Origin: Acinetobacter puyangensis
Lineage (GTDB): Bacteria; Pseudomonadota; Gammaproteobacteria; Pseudomonadales; Moraxellaceae
Reading direction: 5' to 3'
Assembly (NCBI RefSeq): GCF_900096995.1
Contig: NZ_OANT01000011.1
Coordinates: forward strand, 29,174 to 93,173
Length of the DNA stretch: 64,000 bases
Below, one piece after another: positions 1-8,847 of the stretch; position 1 is the stretch's first letter, and each line of letters begins with the position of its first letter. The translations under genes were made by a program, and so were the position numbers. The notes beneath the pieces are model-generated. The model saw only the letters and a program-made list of their open reading frames with translations, searched no databases and was not told the DNA's origin.

Positions 1-239
1 TAACGCCGTAAGGCGTTAACCCGTGTATTGAAAACGATAATATTTGAATAATCAAGTTTAAAAAATGAACATCCCAGAAAATCCGACAAAGTGATTTGTG
101 CTCATTGATAGAAAATAAATTTATTTATAAATCAATTAAATAGTATTAATTTAAAAAATAATTGTAAATAAAATGATACTTTTTCCAATCTCAATTGTTA
201 TATAAGTAAGACCATTCAAGATTCTTGTCGTAGATCAGT
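1..239. other. Left-edge intergenic region with one hairpin
   Basis: No gene is seen here. Bases 1-18 form a perfect 7-bp hairpin (TAACGCC, loop GTAA, GGCGTTA), probably the end of a transcription unit lying outside the window. The rest is AT-rich spacer running to the stop codon of the FecR gene. Confidence 0.5.
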
Positions 240-1211
240 TTATTTGGCTTTTACGGTCACAATATAATCACTGTAACTATTGAGCTGCACGGGCAAAATC
301 TGTGTCATTTGTTCAAGAATTTGTTGGGTGTTGTCCAGAGAGTAGGTGCCTGATACTTTAAGTGTTTGTAAGGTCTGATCACAGTGAATATAACCACGAT
401 GATATTCGGAAACTTGTTTAAGAAAATCACATAATGGGATTTGTTCAACCACCAGTTTATTTCTAATCCATGCCAGTTGTAATGAATCCGCCGGACTTGG
501 ATTGATTTGCGGCTGATCCGGGTTGAACTGAACTTGCCAGCCGGATTTCAAAATGATCGCCGGGTTGATTTGATCAGAACTGATTTTGACAGAGCCCTCA
601 TATACCGCTATAGCCAAATCTTTTTTAGATTGTTTGACCGTAAATTGTGTGCCGAGTGGCTGAATCACAGTATTGTTGCTATGCACTTGTAACGCAGGGA
701 GGTGCGGATATTTATGACCTGTTTCGACAAAGATCTGGCCCTTTAATACATCAATTTTACGGGTATTTGCATCAAAATCTACAGCACTATTGCTGGCTAA
801 AACAAGCTGGGTGCCATCTGAAAGCTGGATATGCCTGATTTCACCCACTTTAGTGCTGTAATCTGCTGTCCAGATCGCCAGATAATGTTGTTGATAGATC
901 ACAAAACCGATCCCCAGAATTGCACATAAGGCGCTGCCTTTTTTGATCCATTCAGTTAGGCTAGGAGAATCTTGACCTAATAAAATCTTTTGCTGTTGTT
1001 TGGGGACTTGTTCAAATTGTTGGTTAAAGCCATTTAATAATTGCCATGCTTGCTCGTGATCGGGATGCGCCTGTCGCCAATTCAGACAGGCGTGTTGATC
1101 GTCTTCACTGGCATCTTCTGCCCATAAGCGTGCCTGCCATTGACTGGCCTGTAATAAAATTTCTTCGGGAATGATGTGCTGTTGTCGCTTAGCATCAAAT
1201 TTACTATTCAT
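240..1211 (-). CDS. FecR/FpvR-family anti-sigma regulator
   Basis: Inner-membrane regulator that relays occupancy of an outer-membrane siderophore receptor to a FecI-type sigma factor. Residues 1 to about 88 are the cytoplasmic sigma-binding part (W-x-A-R-L-W near residue 25, typical of this family). A single membrane span lies at about residues 91-108. The periplasmic FecR domain follows (LSDGTQLVLASNSAVDFD, then GQIFVETGHKYP), and the C-terminal part resembles the segment that meets the receptor STN domain. Its start overlaps the end of the sigma gene by 8 bases, so the two are co-translated. The partner receptor is probably the divergent gene at 2045. Family assignment is firm; the partner is inferred from position. 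Confidence 0.92.
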   Translation of the reverse strand: MNSKFDAKRQQHIIPEEILLQASQWQARLWAEDASEDDQHACLNWRQAHPDHEQAWQLLNGFNQQFEQVPKQQQKILLGQDSPSLTEWIKKGSALCAILGIGFVIYQQHYLAIWTADYSTKVGEIRHIQLSDGTQLVLASNSAVDFDANTRKIDVLKGQIFVETGHKYPHLPALQVHSNNTVIQPLGTQFTVKQSKKDLAIAVYEGSVKISSDQINPAIILKSGWQVQFNPDQPQINPSPADSLQLAWIRNKLVVEQIPLCDFLKQVSEYHRGYIHCDQTLQTLKVSGTYSLDNTQQILEQMTQILPVQLNSYSDYIVTVKAK

Positions 1212-1728
1212 TCTGAATGGCCAAAATACAGCTTAATAATGCACGAGCAATATATTTCTCTACAGAAGATACAGAAATATTTAACATTTCTGCAATTTGT
1301 TTATAAGTTTTGCCTTCGAGTCGATGCAGTAAGAAGGCTTGTTTCACTGCCACGGGTAATTTTGACAATGCTAGATCTAATTGTAGCAGGGTTTCAATAA
1401 TAAGGTATTGCTGTTCTGCGGAAGGCGCTTCCAGCGCAGGATAATCCTGTAATGTTTGTAGATAAGCTTGCTCTACACAAAAACGCCGATAGCGATCAAT
1501 GATTAATCCCTTAGCAATTTTAACCAGATATTGACGTGATATTTCATCCGGGGGGAGGTTCTCCATGAGAAATAATCTCAGCCAGGTATCGTGTGCGATA
1601 TCCGCAGCATGATCTGACCCGCCCAGTTTCTTTTGCAACCAATGATATAACCATGTCTGATGATGTTGATAAAGCTGTGAAAGTTTCAATTGCTTGGAAG
1701 ATGTTATTGTAGACATAATATTTGTCAT
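1204..1728 (-). CDS. FecI-like ECF sigma factor
   Basis: Iron-starvation extracytoplasmic-function sigma factor. Region 2 is seen around DIAHDTWLRLF and the region 4 helix-turn-helix around KTYKQIAEMLNISVSSVEKY. An upstream in-frame ATG at 1782 would put the Fur box inside the coding sequence, so I prefer ATG 1728 (MTNIM...) or ATG 1716 (MSTIT...). Neither has a good ribosome-binding site, and the choice between them is open. The gene forms an operon with the FecR gene. It is expected to direct transcription of the receptor gene at 2045 and is itself under Fur control. The start is less certain than the function. Confidence 0.9.
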   Translation of the reverse strand: MTNIMSTITSSKQLKLSQLYQHHQTWLYHWLQKKLGGSDHAADIAHDTWLRLFLMENLPPDEISRQYLVKIAKGLIIDRYRRFCVEQAYLQTLQDYPALEAPSAEQQYLIIETLLQLDLALSKLPVAVKQAFLLHRLEGKTYKQIAEMLNISVSSVEKYIARALLSCILAIQNE

Positions 1729-1739
1729 ATTTTGCAAAT

Positions 1740-1782
1740 AATAATGATTATCATTTATAGCATTAAAATTTATAATAGGCAA
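1740..1782 (-). promoter_or_regulatory. Fur-controlled promoter of the FecI/FecR operon
   Basis: Reading the minus strand, TTGCCT (1777-1782) and TATAAA (1754-1759) are separated by exactly 17 bases and form a good sigma-70 promoter. The -10 element is overlapped by a strong Fur-box match (1740-1758, core ATGATAATCATTAT). Iron-bound Fur would therefore block polymerase directly. Motif match seen in sequence; binding inferred. Confidence 0.75.
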
Positions 1783-2044
1783 TTACTATTTCTACCAAGT
1801 TAACGTAACAGTGTAAAAATTTATATCTTATTCTCTCATGGTAATTGATCTTTAGTCTATTGTTTTTTATTAATAAAAAATATTTTATGTCTGTCTTTTT
1901 TCAGAAAGTTTGAACAAGTATAAATACAAATGAGAAATATTTTAAAAATTATTTAAAAAAATATTGAGGTTTTTTCATTCTCATACGGAATAGTAAGTGA
2001 AAGGTAAATTTTTTTAGCAATCTTTTATACGTTGTGAGATTAAA

Positions 2045-4756
2045 ATGAAAAAAACTGTAATTGGTGGGGTTAAGCAAGGTTTTCGGGTATCTGCGCTGGC
2101 ATTGGCAGTACACAGTAGTTTCTTGATGGTCGGTACGTTTTGTGCCCAGCAGGCATTTGCCAGCGAACAGCAAGTTAATACCTATAATATTGCTGCGGGG
2201 AGTTTGGATCGTGTGCTGAATAGTTTCGCCAATCAGGCGCAGATCGATATGAGTATTGATGGGCGTTTGACTGCCGGCAAAAGCAGTGATGGTTTAAGTG
2301 GACAATATAATATCGAGCAGGGACTTGCCACAATACTTAAAAAAACAAATTTACAGGTGCAAAAGAATAATAAGGGTTATGTTCTATTAGAAAAAACATC
2401 AGCGCAAATACAACAACAATCTCGAACAAACCCAACAAACCACCTGACAACATCCAATGAAGGTCACGTTACTGCTTTACCTGTCATTGTAGTGACAGCC
2501 ATAGATGATGATCCAAGAGAAGACTCAAAAAACAATTATGGGGTCAATCGTTCCAGCAGTGCGACTAAACTGGATCTGGCACTCAAAGATACACCGCAAA
2601 GCATCACCATTATTACCCAGAAACAGATTGAGGAACAGGCACTGACGGATGTCAATAAAATATTGGAAGCCACGCCGGGCGTAACCGTACAAAACTATGG
2701 CGTACCGGGTGCAGGACGTGCGACATTCTATTCCCGAGGTTATGAAATTAATAATGTGATGGTGGATGGCGCACCGACATTGATTAGTGGTTCTCGTGGA
2801 ATGGAAATATTAGCAGGTATGGATACGGTGATTTATGACCGTGTTGAAGTCACTCGAGGTTCTACCGGCCTAAGCACCGGAACAGGAGATCCCTCTGCCA
2901 GCATTAACTTTGTACGTAAACGCCCGGGACTTGAAGCAGAACGCAGTGCCAAAATTAGTTATGGGCGCTGGGATAAAAAACGAGTAGAGCTGGATGTATC
3001 ACAGCCTTTCACCAGCGATGGCAGTATTCGGGGGCGTTTTGTTGCAGCCTATGGGCAAGGCGATAGCTATATTGACCGGATACAGGAAGAAAGTAAGATT
3101 TTCTATGGGATTGTAGAGGCAGATCTTGGGGATAAAACTACTGTAGCCTTAGGTGGGACATGGTATGACAAAGATGTTGATGATGCCAGTCCACATATGA
3201 CAGCAGGAGCAACAAATGCATACTCTAGTACAGGGATATTTGATGGTGGAAAACGCTGGAATGCCGCAGCTGACTGGTCATATTCTCATATGCGTAACTG
3301 GAATACCTTTTTAACTTTAAATCATCAATTTAATGATCACTGGAAACTGACTACGAACTATCAATATAGTAAAAACACTCCGGATAGACTTTGGGGAATT
3401 GTAGGAAATGAGTGGTATAACGAAGAATATAATACAGCAAATTTTAGTATTGGTCGGGAAAATCCTGCATCCAAAGTACAAAACCTAGATATTACCTTGC
3501 TGGGAAAATTTGATTTATTTGGACGTGAAGCGCAGATAGCCACAGGGATTAATGGTTATGATGCAAGACAAAAAAATCCGATATATGAAACGCTAGGAGG
3601 AAGCCGAGTTAATTGTACAATGCAATATACTCAATATGGCTGTGCTCATCTAGATGGTTGGAATGGTGATGTGCCCTATCCACAAAGACAGGAAGGTTCT
3701 AGGTTTGCTAGAATATATGGATATGATACATTCGGGACAGCTGCATCAATAAATCATAATAAAGAAAAACAATATGGATATTTTTTAAGTACAAAACTTG
3801 AACCACTACAGAATTTAAAGGTTATTTTAGGTACCCGATATAATCATTATAAGATTGAACAGGAAAAAGTTCTTTTTAATGGTCAGGTTGCTGATATTTA
3901 TAGTTATGACTGGAATCCAAAAGATAAATGGATACCTTATGCCGGTTTAATTTATAATCTCACAGAAAATACCACAGCTTATGCTAGCTATACTGGAATA
4001 TATAAAACACAATTAGAAAAAGATATTAATGATAAATTTTTACCTTTTATTGAAGGTAATTCCTATGAAATTGGTTTTAAAAGCACATTATTTGATAATA
4101 GATTAAATTTGGCCACTGCAATATTTAGAATGAAAGAAGATAATTATCCCTATGTAATGTTTAATGTCCCTATAAATCCAGAAACAGGACAACAATATCG
4201 CTGTACGCCCACAGAGGGCACTGTTTGTGAAATTAAATATGCTTCAGAGGGGCCTACGATCAGTGGATTTGAGATATCTGCACAAGGATCACTGACACCA
4301 GAATGGTTAATTAATGCAGGTTATACCTATTTACATATAGATCAAGTAGATGGAGATGCTAGATCAGCATCATATTCTATGTCAACAGGTGATTATAGTT
4401 ATGAAAGACCAAAACATGCTATCAACTTGTCTACAAGTTATCAAGCCACAGAAGATCTAACATTAGGTGGATCTATACGTTGGAAATATAAAACAGTACA
4501 AGGAATTAGTAATTGTCGGATGCAAGGGGATGGTACAGAAAGTTGTACGTCAACTAAAGAAAGACGTGAAAATTTAATTGGAAATCAGGGGAGTTTTACA
4601 GTTTTTGACCTAATGGCTAGATATAAAATTAATGAAAACATTATTGCAGGATTAAATATTAATAATCTATTTGATAAAGCCTACAAAAAGAATCGATTAT
4701 CCAGTCTTTATGGTGAACCTCTTAATGTCACATTCTCATTAAGCACTAGATTTTAA
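2045..4756 (+). CDS. TonB-dependent siderophore receptor with STN signalling domain (FpvA-like)
   Basis: Outer-membrane gated porin that takes up a ferric siderophore and signals to the adjacent FecR/FecI pair. A signal peptide ends about residue 39 (QAFA). A secretin/TonB N-terminal (STN) domain follows at about residues 45-115. A TonB-box-like PVIVVTA lies near residue 147, then the plug (DTPQSITIITQKQIEEQ; RGYEINNVMVDG; VEVTRGSTGLSTGTGDPSASINFVRKRP in part) and a 22-strand barrel ending in the usual terminal Phe. At 903 residues it is long, as expected for a transducer. The 5' third is near 45-50 percent G+C, but the barrel-coding part falls to roughly 20-30 percent, suggesting a mosaic gene. 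The ligand is unknown; a catecholate made by the neighbouring genes or a foreign siderophore are both possible. Confidence 0.93.
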   Translation: MKKTVIGGVKQGFRVSALALAVHSSFLMVGTFCAQQAFASEQQVNTYNIAAGSLDRVLNSFANQAQIDMSIDGRLTAGKSSDGLSGQYNIEQGLATILKKTNLQVQKNNKGYVLLEKTSAQIQQQSRTNPTNHLTTSNEGHVTALPVIVVTAIDDDPREDSKNNYGVNRSSSATKLDLALKDTPQSITIITQKQIEEQALTDVNKILEATPGVTVQNYGVPGAGRATFYSRGYEINNVMVDGAPTLISGSRGMEILAGMDTVIYDRVEVTRGSTGLSTGTGDPSASINFVRKRPGLEAERSAKISYGRWDKKRVELDVSQPFTSDGSIRGRFVAAYGQGDSYIDRIQEESKIFYGIVEADLGDKTTVALGGTWYDKDVDDASPHMTAGATNAYSSTGIFDGGKRWNAAADWSYSHMRNWNTFLTLNHQFNDHWKLTTNYQYSKNTPDRLWGIVGNEWYNEEYNTANFSIGRENPASKVQNLDITLLGKFDLFGREAQIATGINGYDARQKNPIYETLGGSRVNCTMQYTQYGCAHLDGWNGDVPYPQRQEGSRFARIYGYDTFGTAASINHNKEKQYGYFLSTKLEPLQNLKVILGTRYNHYKIEQEKVLFNGQVADIYSYDWNPKDKWIPYAGLIYNLTENTTAYASYTGIYKTQLEKDINDKFLPFIEGNSYEIGFKSTLFDNRLNLATAIFRMKEDNYPYVMFNVPINPETGQQYRCTPTEGTVCEIKYASEGPTISGFEISAQGSLTPEWLINAGYTYLHIDQVDGDARSASYSMSTGDYSYERPKHAINLSTSYQATEDLTLGGSIRWKYKTVQGISNCRMQGDGTESCTSTKERRENLIGNQGSFTVFDLMARYKINENIIAGLNINNLFDKAYKKNRLSSLYGEPLNVTFSLSTRF

Positions 4757-4760
4757 ATAA

Positions 4761-4787
4761 AGGAGGATTAATATGATTTGGCCATAA
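4761..4787 (+). other. Strong ribosome-binding site with a four-codon open frame
   Basis: Five bases after the receptor stop there is AAGGAGGA, eight bases later an ATG, and after four codons (MIWP) a stop. The Shine-Dalgarno is the best in this part of the window yet serves no gene. It could be the left end of a gene removed when the Slam segment arrived, or a leader minigene. No function is claimed. Confidence 0.4.
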
Positions 4788-4873
4788 ATTATTAGGTAAA
4801 ATTATCACTAAATAATATAATTTTTATTAAACATGGGCTTATAAATATTGTCTAGTGATTTTATATGTTAAAT

Positions 4874-4909
4874 ATATTTTATCATTAATGATAAAATATT
4901 AGTTATAAT
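4874..4909 (+). promoter_or_regulatory. Promoter and 26-bp perfect palindrome upstream of the Slam substrate
   Basis: Bases 4874-4899 are a perfect 26-bp palindrome centred on TATCATTAATGATA. It abuts a consensus -10 box TATAAT (4904-4909), so the palindrome covers the -35 region. This is the geometry of a repressor operator. The half-site resembles but does not equal a Fur box. The first gene served is at 4935. Confidence 0.55.
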
Positions 4910-4934
4910 AAATTAATTTAAAAAGGTATAGAAA

Positions 4935-5741
4935 ATGCGTAAACATACATTAAAAATAGGCTTAATTGCTGTAACCCTTCTAGCAACTTCGATTGTATCA
5001 GCAGGCGTTGACTTCAAGACTAATCTAACCAGCTATAATTTCCAAACTGAATCAGCAAATGTATTGGGCGGTTATAAAGGAAACTTTACTTATGGCGGTA
5101 CGGATTATGGTGAAAGCAAGAATGCTGCACTAAATTTAACAACCTTAGGTGCAGGACTAACTCGCCATACAGGAAATGCTGATGCTACACCAAATGCAAC
5201 CTATGCATTCTATAAACAACCGAACTCTGTAGTGATTGCAAATGCAGCCCGTGGTCTAAATGATTTCAATGATCGTCAGGTTGTTAAAGCTGTAGTTGGT
5301 ACACCAACAGTGAAAAGTACCCTTCCAACCAATGCAATCTATGATTATACAGGAAAGGTATTTAATCATATTGCTGGAACAGAAGGCGATTTAGTTTATC
5401 AGGTTAAGAAGGTGGGTAGCACAGTTACAGGTTCTGGTTCCGTTAGTGGTATTTCGGGAGCTCGTCCAACAGTTGGTGCATTTACTTTAGGTGGTACACT
5501 GGATCAGGTAACATTTGACAATAATCTAAAAGCAACAGGTAATGCAACATTGACTTTAGTTGATAGCTCTGGCACCACAGTATTTCAAGATACTAAATAT
5601 GATATTGGTATTTTTGGACCAGGTGCAGCAGAAATTGGTGGTGGTATCTACACCAAACAGGGTAGTACAGTTGCCAATGATCTCCAGCTTCAACGTCTAA
5701 TTGGTGGTTATGCTTTTGGTGGTGCTAAAACTACCCCTTAA
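4935..5741 (+). CDS. Slam-dependent secreted protein (hemophilin/TbpB-barrel type)
   Basis: A 268-residue exported protein with a signal peptide of about 22 residues ending in VSA. There is no lipobox cysteine, so it is probably secreted free rather than lipid-anchored. The C-terminal half has the Slam-recognised eight-stranded barrel signature: TVGAFTLGGTLDQVTFD, then GIFGPGAAEIGGGI and a terminal GGYAFGGAK, matching the GPNAEEIGG...GAFG pattern of TbpB, fHbp and hemophilins. The N-terminal half should be the ligand-binding handle. It is followed by the gene for a Slam translocon, the usual arrangement. Known relatives bind heme, transferrin or complement factors. Here the nearby receptor is of siderophore type, so the ligand is an open question. 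Confidence 0.82.
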   Translation: MRKHTLKIGLIAVTLLATSIVSAGVDFKTNLTSYNFQTESANVLGGYKGNFTYGGTDYGESKNAALNLTTLGAGLTRHTGNADATPNATYAFYKQPNSVVIANAARGLNDFNDRQVVKAVVGTPTVKSTLPTNAIYDYTGKVFNHIAGTEGDLVYQVKKVGSTVTGSGSVSGISGARPTVGAFTLGGTLDQVTFDNNLKATGNATLTLVDSSGTTVFQDTKYDIGIFGPGAAEIGGGIYTKQGSTVANDLQLQRLIGGYAFGGAKTTP

Positions 5742-5759
5742 ACAAGTAGACCCTTTGAT

Positions 5760-5822
5760 CAGATATTCTCCTAAACTTCGTATCTGATTGATTAGCCGAG
5801 TAAACAATTTTTGTTTGCTCGG
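5760..5822 (+). terminator. Two hairpins between the Slam substrate and Slam genes
   Basis: CAGATA (5760-5765) can pair with TATCTG (5781-5786), and CCGAG...AAACA (5796-5806) with TGTTT...CTCGG (5812-5822). There is no U-tract after the second hairpin. An attenuator that makes more substrate than translocon, or an mRNA-stabilising structure, is more likely than a full stop. Confidence 0.45.
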
Positions 5823-5897
5823 TCTAAGTATTAAAAATTCTCCTTTAGTTTACCTTTATCAATTATAAAGCTGCATCATCCTTTGGGTTACGTGTGT

Positions 5898-7424
5898 ATG
5901 AAAGTAAAAGTCGTGGTTAATCGCAAAAATCAAAGAAAAAATCTATTATTATTAATGACTCTATTGATGTGTTTAGGGGGCGTCAATAGCCATGCTAATA
6001 CAACAACTAAACTTCCTGAAAAAGCTATTCAGCCTTTGGATAATCTGGATAGACTATCTCCTGATTTTCTCAATAAAGATCGCTTGATTGAATCAGAGCA
6101 AAAACGTAAGAGAAATCTTGAAACGCAACAAAAAATAAAAGAGCAAGAACCTGTTAAGATAACAGATGAGGATGTTAGAAATAATCCAAATATTGCAGAA
6201 ATTATTATTAATGAATCCATTCAGAATCAGGACTGGAAAACACTGGAAAAAGTTTTAGCATTATATCAACAGTCACCAGATCATGATCCTATGGCGGTTC
6301 TATATGCTAAAGGTGCTTTATTTCGGCATCAAGGAAAGTTGAAACAAGCGATTAAAAGTTTTCAGAAAATGCTGGAAACGGATTCTAGTCTAGATTATGT
6401 GCGATTTGATATCGCAGCAATGATGTTTGAAAATGGACAATATCGTGATGCCGAACAAATTCTGACTAGAACAAAAAATAATCCTCAGATAGAACAAGGA
6501 TTTCGTACTTTGGCAGAGCAATTACTTAAGCAGATTCAGGAATATGAACAAGTAAGAGGAAAATTTCGATTAAGGATATTGCATAATGATAATATTAATC
6601 AGGCAACAGATTTGAGGGATTTGTATATTAATGGAGAGCGATTAGTCAAAAGAGATGAGAATATGCCTCAGTCTTCTGTGGGTACCAACTATGCAATGGA
6701 TCTGCAACAATCTGTAAATATACAAGGGAATCATTCATTTAGTTGGGGCTTAAGATTTAATGGCTTAAGTTATGCCAGTATGCATGATTATGATGAACAA
6801 AATATTGGTGTGGATTTCGGTTATAAATGGCAGGATGTAAACTCTTGGTTCTCTATTGGTCCGATTGCCGATTGGCGTTGGTTAAATCAGAAACGTTATA
6901 TCAACGCTGGAGGTGTTGCAGTTGAGTATGGCACTAGTTTGAATCCTAAATGGCAATTTACACTCAATGGAACATGGTTAAACAAGTCTTATAAAGATCC
7001 AATATATTATGATTTTGAGGGAAATGGTTATACTCTTTCTACAAATCTGATACATGTTTTGTCTCAGGATTCATTTCTTTTAGGAGGATTAAGTTTTAAT
7101 AAAGATGACCTTAATCTTGATGCAGAAAAATTTGATAGTTATGGTGCGAGTCTAGGATATGTAAAAGACTGGAAAAATGGTTTTAATCTTCTGACATTTA
7201 ATCAATTTGGATTGCGTAAATATGATGGTAAAGATGCAGTTTTTGGTACAGTAAGAGAAGATAAGTATTTTAATGCTGTAATCAATGTGGGACATAAAAA
7301 ACTCAATTTCTGGAAAGTTGAACCCAAAGTTGGTTTTCAATATGAATATGTGAATAGTAATCTTGATGAATTTTACACTAAGATTATCCGCCAATGGATG
7401 CTAACATTTGAACGAAAATTTTAG
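5898..7424 (+). CDS. Slam-family outer-membrane translocon (DUF560, surface lipoprotein assembly modifier)
   Basis: Outer-membrane protein that moves its partner protein to the cell surface or medium. The start is taken at ATG 5898 (MKVKVVVNRKNQ) rather than an upstream TTG, because it gives a normal signal peptide (hydrophobic LLLLMTLLMCLGG, cleavage near NSHA). Residues about 90-215 hold periplasmic TPR-like helices (AVLYAKGALFRHQGKLKQAIKSF). From about residue 220 a 14-strand DUF560 barrel begins (RGKFRLRILHNDNINQA), ending in a terminal Phe (MLTFERKF). Length fits the family. Lying directly behind a Slam substrate makes the pairing very likely. Base composition is AT-rich like its substrate gene. 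Confidence 0.9.
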   Translation: MKVKVVVNRKNQRKNLLLLMTLLMCLGGVNSHANTTTKLPEKAIQPLDNLDRLSPDFLNKDRLIESEQKRKRNLETQQKIKEQEPVKITDEDVRNNPNIAEIIINESIQNQDWKTLEKVLALYQQSPDHDPMAVLYAKGALFRHQGKLKQAIKSFQKMLETDSSLDYVRFDIAAMMFENGQYRDAEQILTRTKNNPQIEQGFRTLAEQLLKQIQEYEQVRGKFRLRILHNDNINQATDLRDLYINGERLVKRDENMPQSSVGTNYAMDLQQSVNIQGNHSFSWGLRFNGLSYASMHDYDEQNIGVDFGYKWQDVNSWFSIGPIADWRWLNQKRYINAGGVAVEYGTSLNPKWQFTLNGTWLNKSYKDPIYYDFEGNGYTLSTNLIHVLSQDSFLLGGLSFNKDDLNLDAEKFDSYGASLGYVKDWKNGFNLLTFNQFGLRKYDGKDAVFGTVREDKYFNAVINVGHKKLNFWKVEPKVGFQYEYVNSNLDEFYTKIIRQWMLTFERKF

Positions 7425-7631
7425 ACAAAAATCATATAAATGAATTCAGTTCAACGAGTAAGAGGAAAATATGACAGAGAGATAAACAAGATATCGCAAT
7501 TCTTATACAGAATACAGTTTTTAAGATTTCAACGAAAAGCTAAACTCTTTTGGCTTCAAATTAAAATAACGACCTAGCCACACGTCTCTAGCCATTGGTC
7601 ATTTTCGTCAACAAAACGTGAGTGAAATCCC

Positions 7632-8801
7632 ATGCGTCTGGAAAAATATTACTCTAGCCAACAATGGCAAAAAATTCAGGAATTTGCTGCAAACAAAACC
7701 AGTCCTTTTCTACTGGTGGATCTTCAAAAGATTCAACATAAATATTGCGAGCTTACACATTGCTTTCCGCAGGCAAAAGTGTTTTATGCAGTAAAGGCCA
7801 ATCCCAGTATCGAAATTATCAAACGCTTAAGGGATTTGGGCAGTAATTTTGATGTTGCTTCTACCTATGAATTAGATCGTGTATTGCAATGTGAAGTTCC
7901 CCCGGATCGCATTTCTTATGGCAATACCATCAAAAAAATAGCCGATGTCAAATATGCCTATGAACAAGGGGTACGTTTATTTGTGACAGATGCCATTGCC
8001 GATCTGCATCAAATCGCCGAAGTTGCACCAAACTCTCGAGTCTTTGTCCGAGTTTTAATGGAGTCTGGTACAACAGCAGAATGGCCTTTGTCACGTAAAT
8101 TCGGCTGTGATCCGGATATGGCGGTCGATTTGATGGTACAAGCCAAAAAATTAGGACTCATTCCATACGGCGTTTCTTTTCATGTGGGAAGTCAGCAAAA
8201 AGATGTCACAGTATGGAAAACTGCACTGGATAAAGTGAAACATATTTTTGAAGTATTGTCTGATCAACATCAGATTGAACTTGAGTTAATTAATATGGGC
8301 GGCGGCTTTCCTGCACGTTATCTGGCAGATATTCATTCTATACAAACCTATGCCAATCAGATTATTACCTATTTACAGCAAAATTTTGTGCAAAGAACGC
8401 CTACCTTATTTTTGGAACCCGGCCGTTCATTGGTCGGCGATGCAGGTGTGTTGGTCTCGGAGATTGTCTTGATTGCCAATAAATCTTATCAGGATGCAAA
8501 ACGTTGGATATATACCGATGTGGGTGTATTTAACGGATTAATCGAAACATTAGGCGAAACCACTAAATATCCAATCTATACACCTAAAATGGCGGAGCAA
8601 TCGCAAAAAACACATGCAATTTTGGCAGGGCCGACCTGTGATTCGACAGATATTATGTATGAAAAAATCCCTTATCCCTTGCCTGTTAATTTAAGCATCG
8701 GTGATCGTTTATATTGGCTCAGTACGGGAGCGTATACGACTTCGTATTGTTCTGTGGAGTTTAATGGTTATCCGCCACTAAGAACGTATTATCTGGAATA
8801 A
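7632..8801 (+). CDS. PLP-dependent ornithine/diamino-acid decarboxylase (alanine-racemase fold)
   Basis: Group IV decarboxylase making a diamine from a basic amino acid. The PLP lysine is in FYAVKAN, the phosphate-binding and barrel motifs are HVGSQ, GGGFP and EPGRSLVGDAG, and the catalytic cysteine is in GPTCDSTD, as in eukaryotic-type ornithine decarboxylases. At 389 residues it has the length of the short form. Placed between the receptor/Slam genes and the catechol genes, it probably supplies the amine backbone (putrescine, or cadaverine or 1,3-diaminopropane if the substrate differs) for the VibH-like enzyme. Substrate choice cannot be read reliably from sequence alone. Confidence 0.85.
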   Translation: MRLEKYYSSQQWQKIQEFAANKTSPFLLVDLQKIQHKYCELTHCFPQAKVFYAVKANPSIEIIKRLRDLGSNFDVASTYELDRVLQCEVPPDRISYGNTIKKIADVKYAYEQGVRLFVTDAIADLHQIAEVAPNSRVFVRVLMESGTTAEWPLSRKFGCDPDMAVDLMVQAKKLGLIPYGVSFHVGSQQKDVTVWKTALDKVKHIFEVLSDQHQIELELINMGGGFPARYLADIHSIQTYANQIITYLQQNFVQRTPTLFLEPGRSLVGDAGVLVSEIVLIANKSYQDAKRWIYTDVGVFNGLIETLGETTKYPIYTPKMAEQSQKTHAILAGPTCDSTDIMYEKIPYPLPVNLSIGDRLYWLSTGAYTTSYCSVEFNGYPPLRTYYLE

Positions 8802-8823
8802 TCCGTTTCTATGGTTTTGTCTG

Positions 8824-8847
8824 GCTCAGTGCATTGCTGCACTGAGC
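8824..8847 (+). terminator. Perfect 10-bp hairpin after the decarboxylase gene
   Basis: GCTCAGTGCA and TGCACTGAGC are separated by a TTGC loop, 22 bases after the stop. It lacks a long U-run (TTGGG follows), so it may terminate only partly or mark the end of the transcript. The remaining bases to 9044 hold nothing recognisable. Confidence 0.5.
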
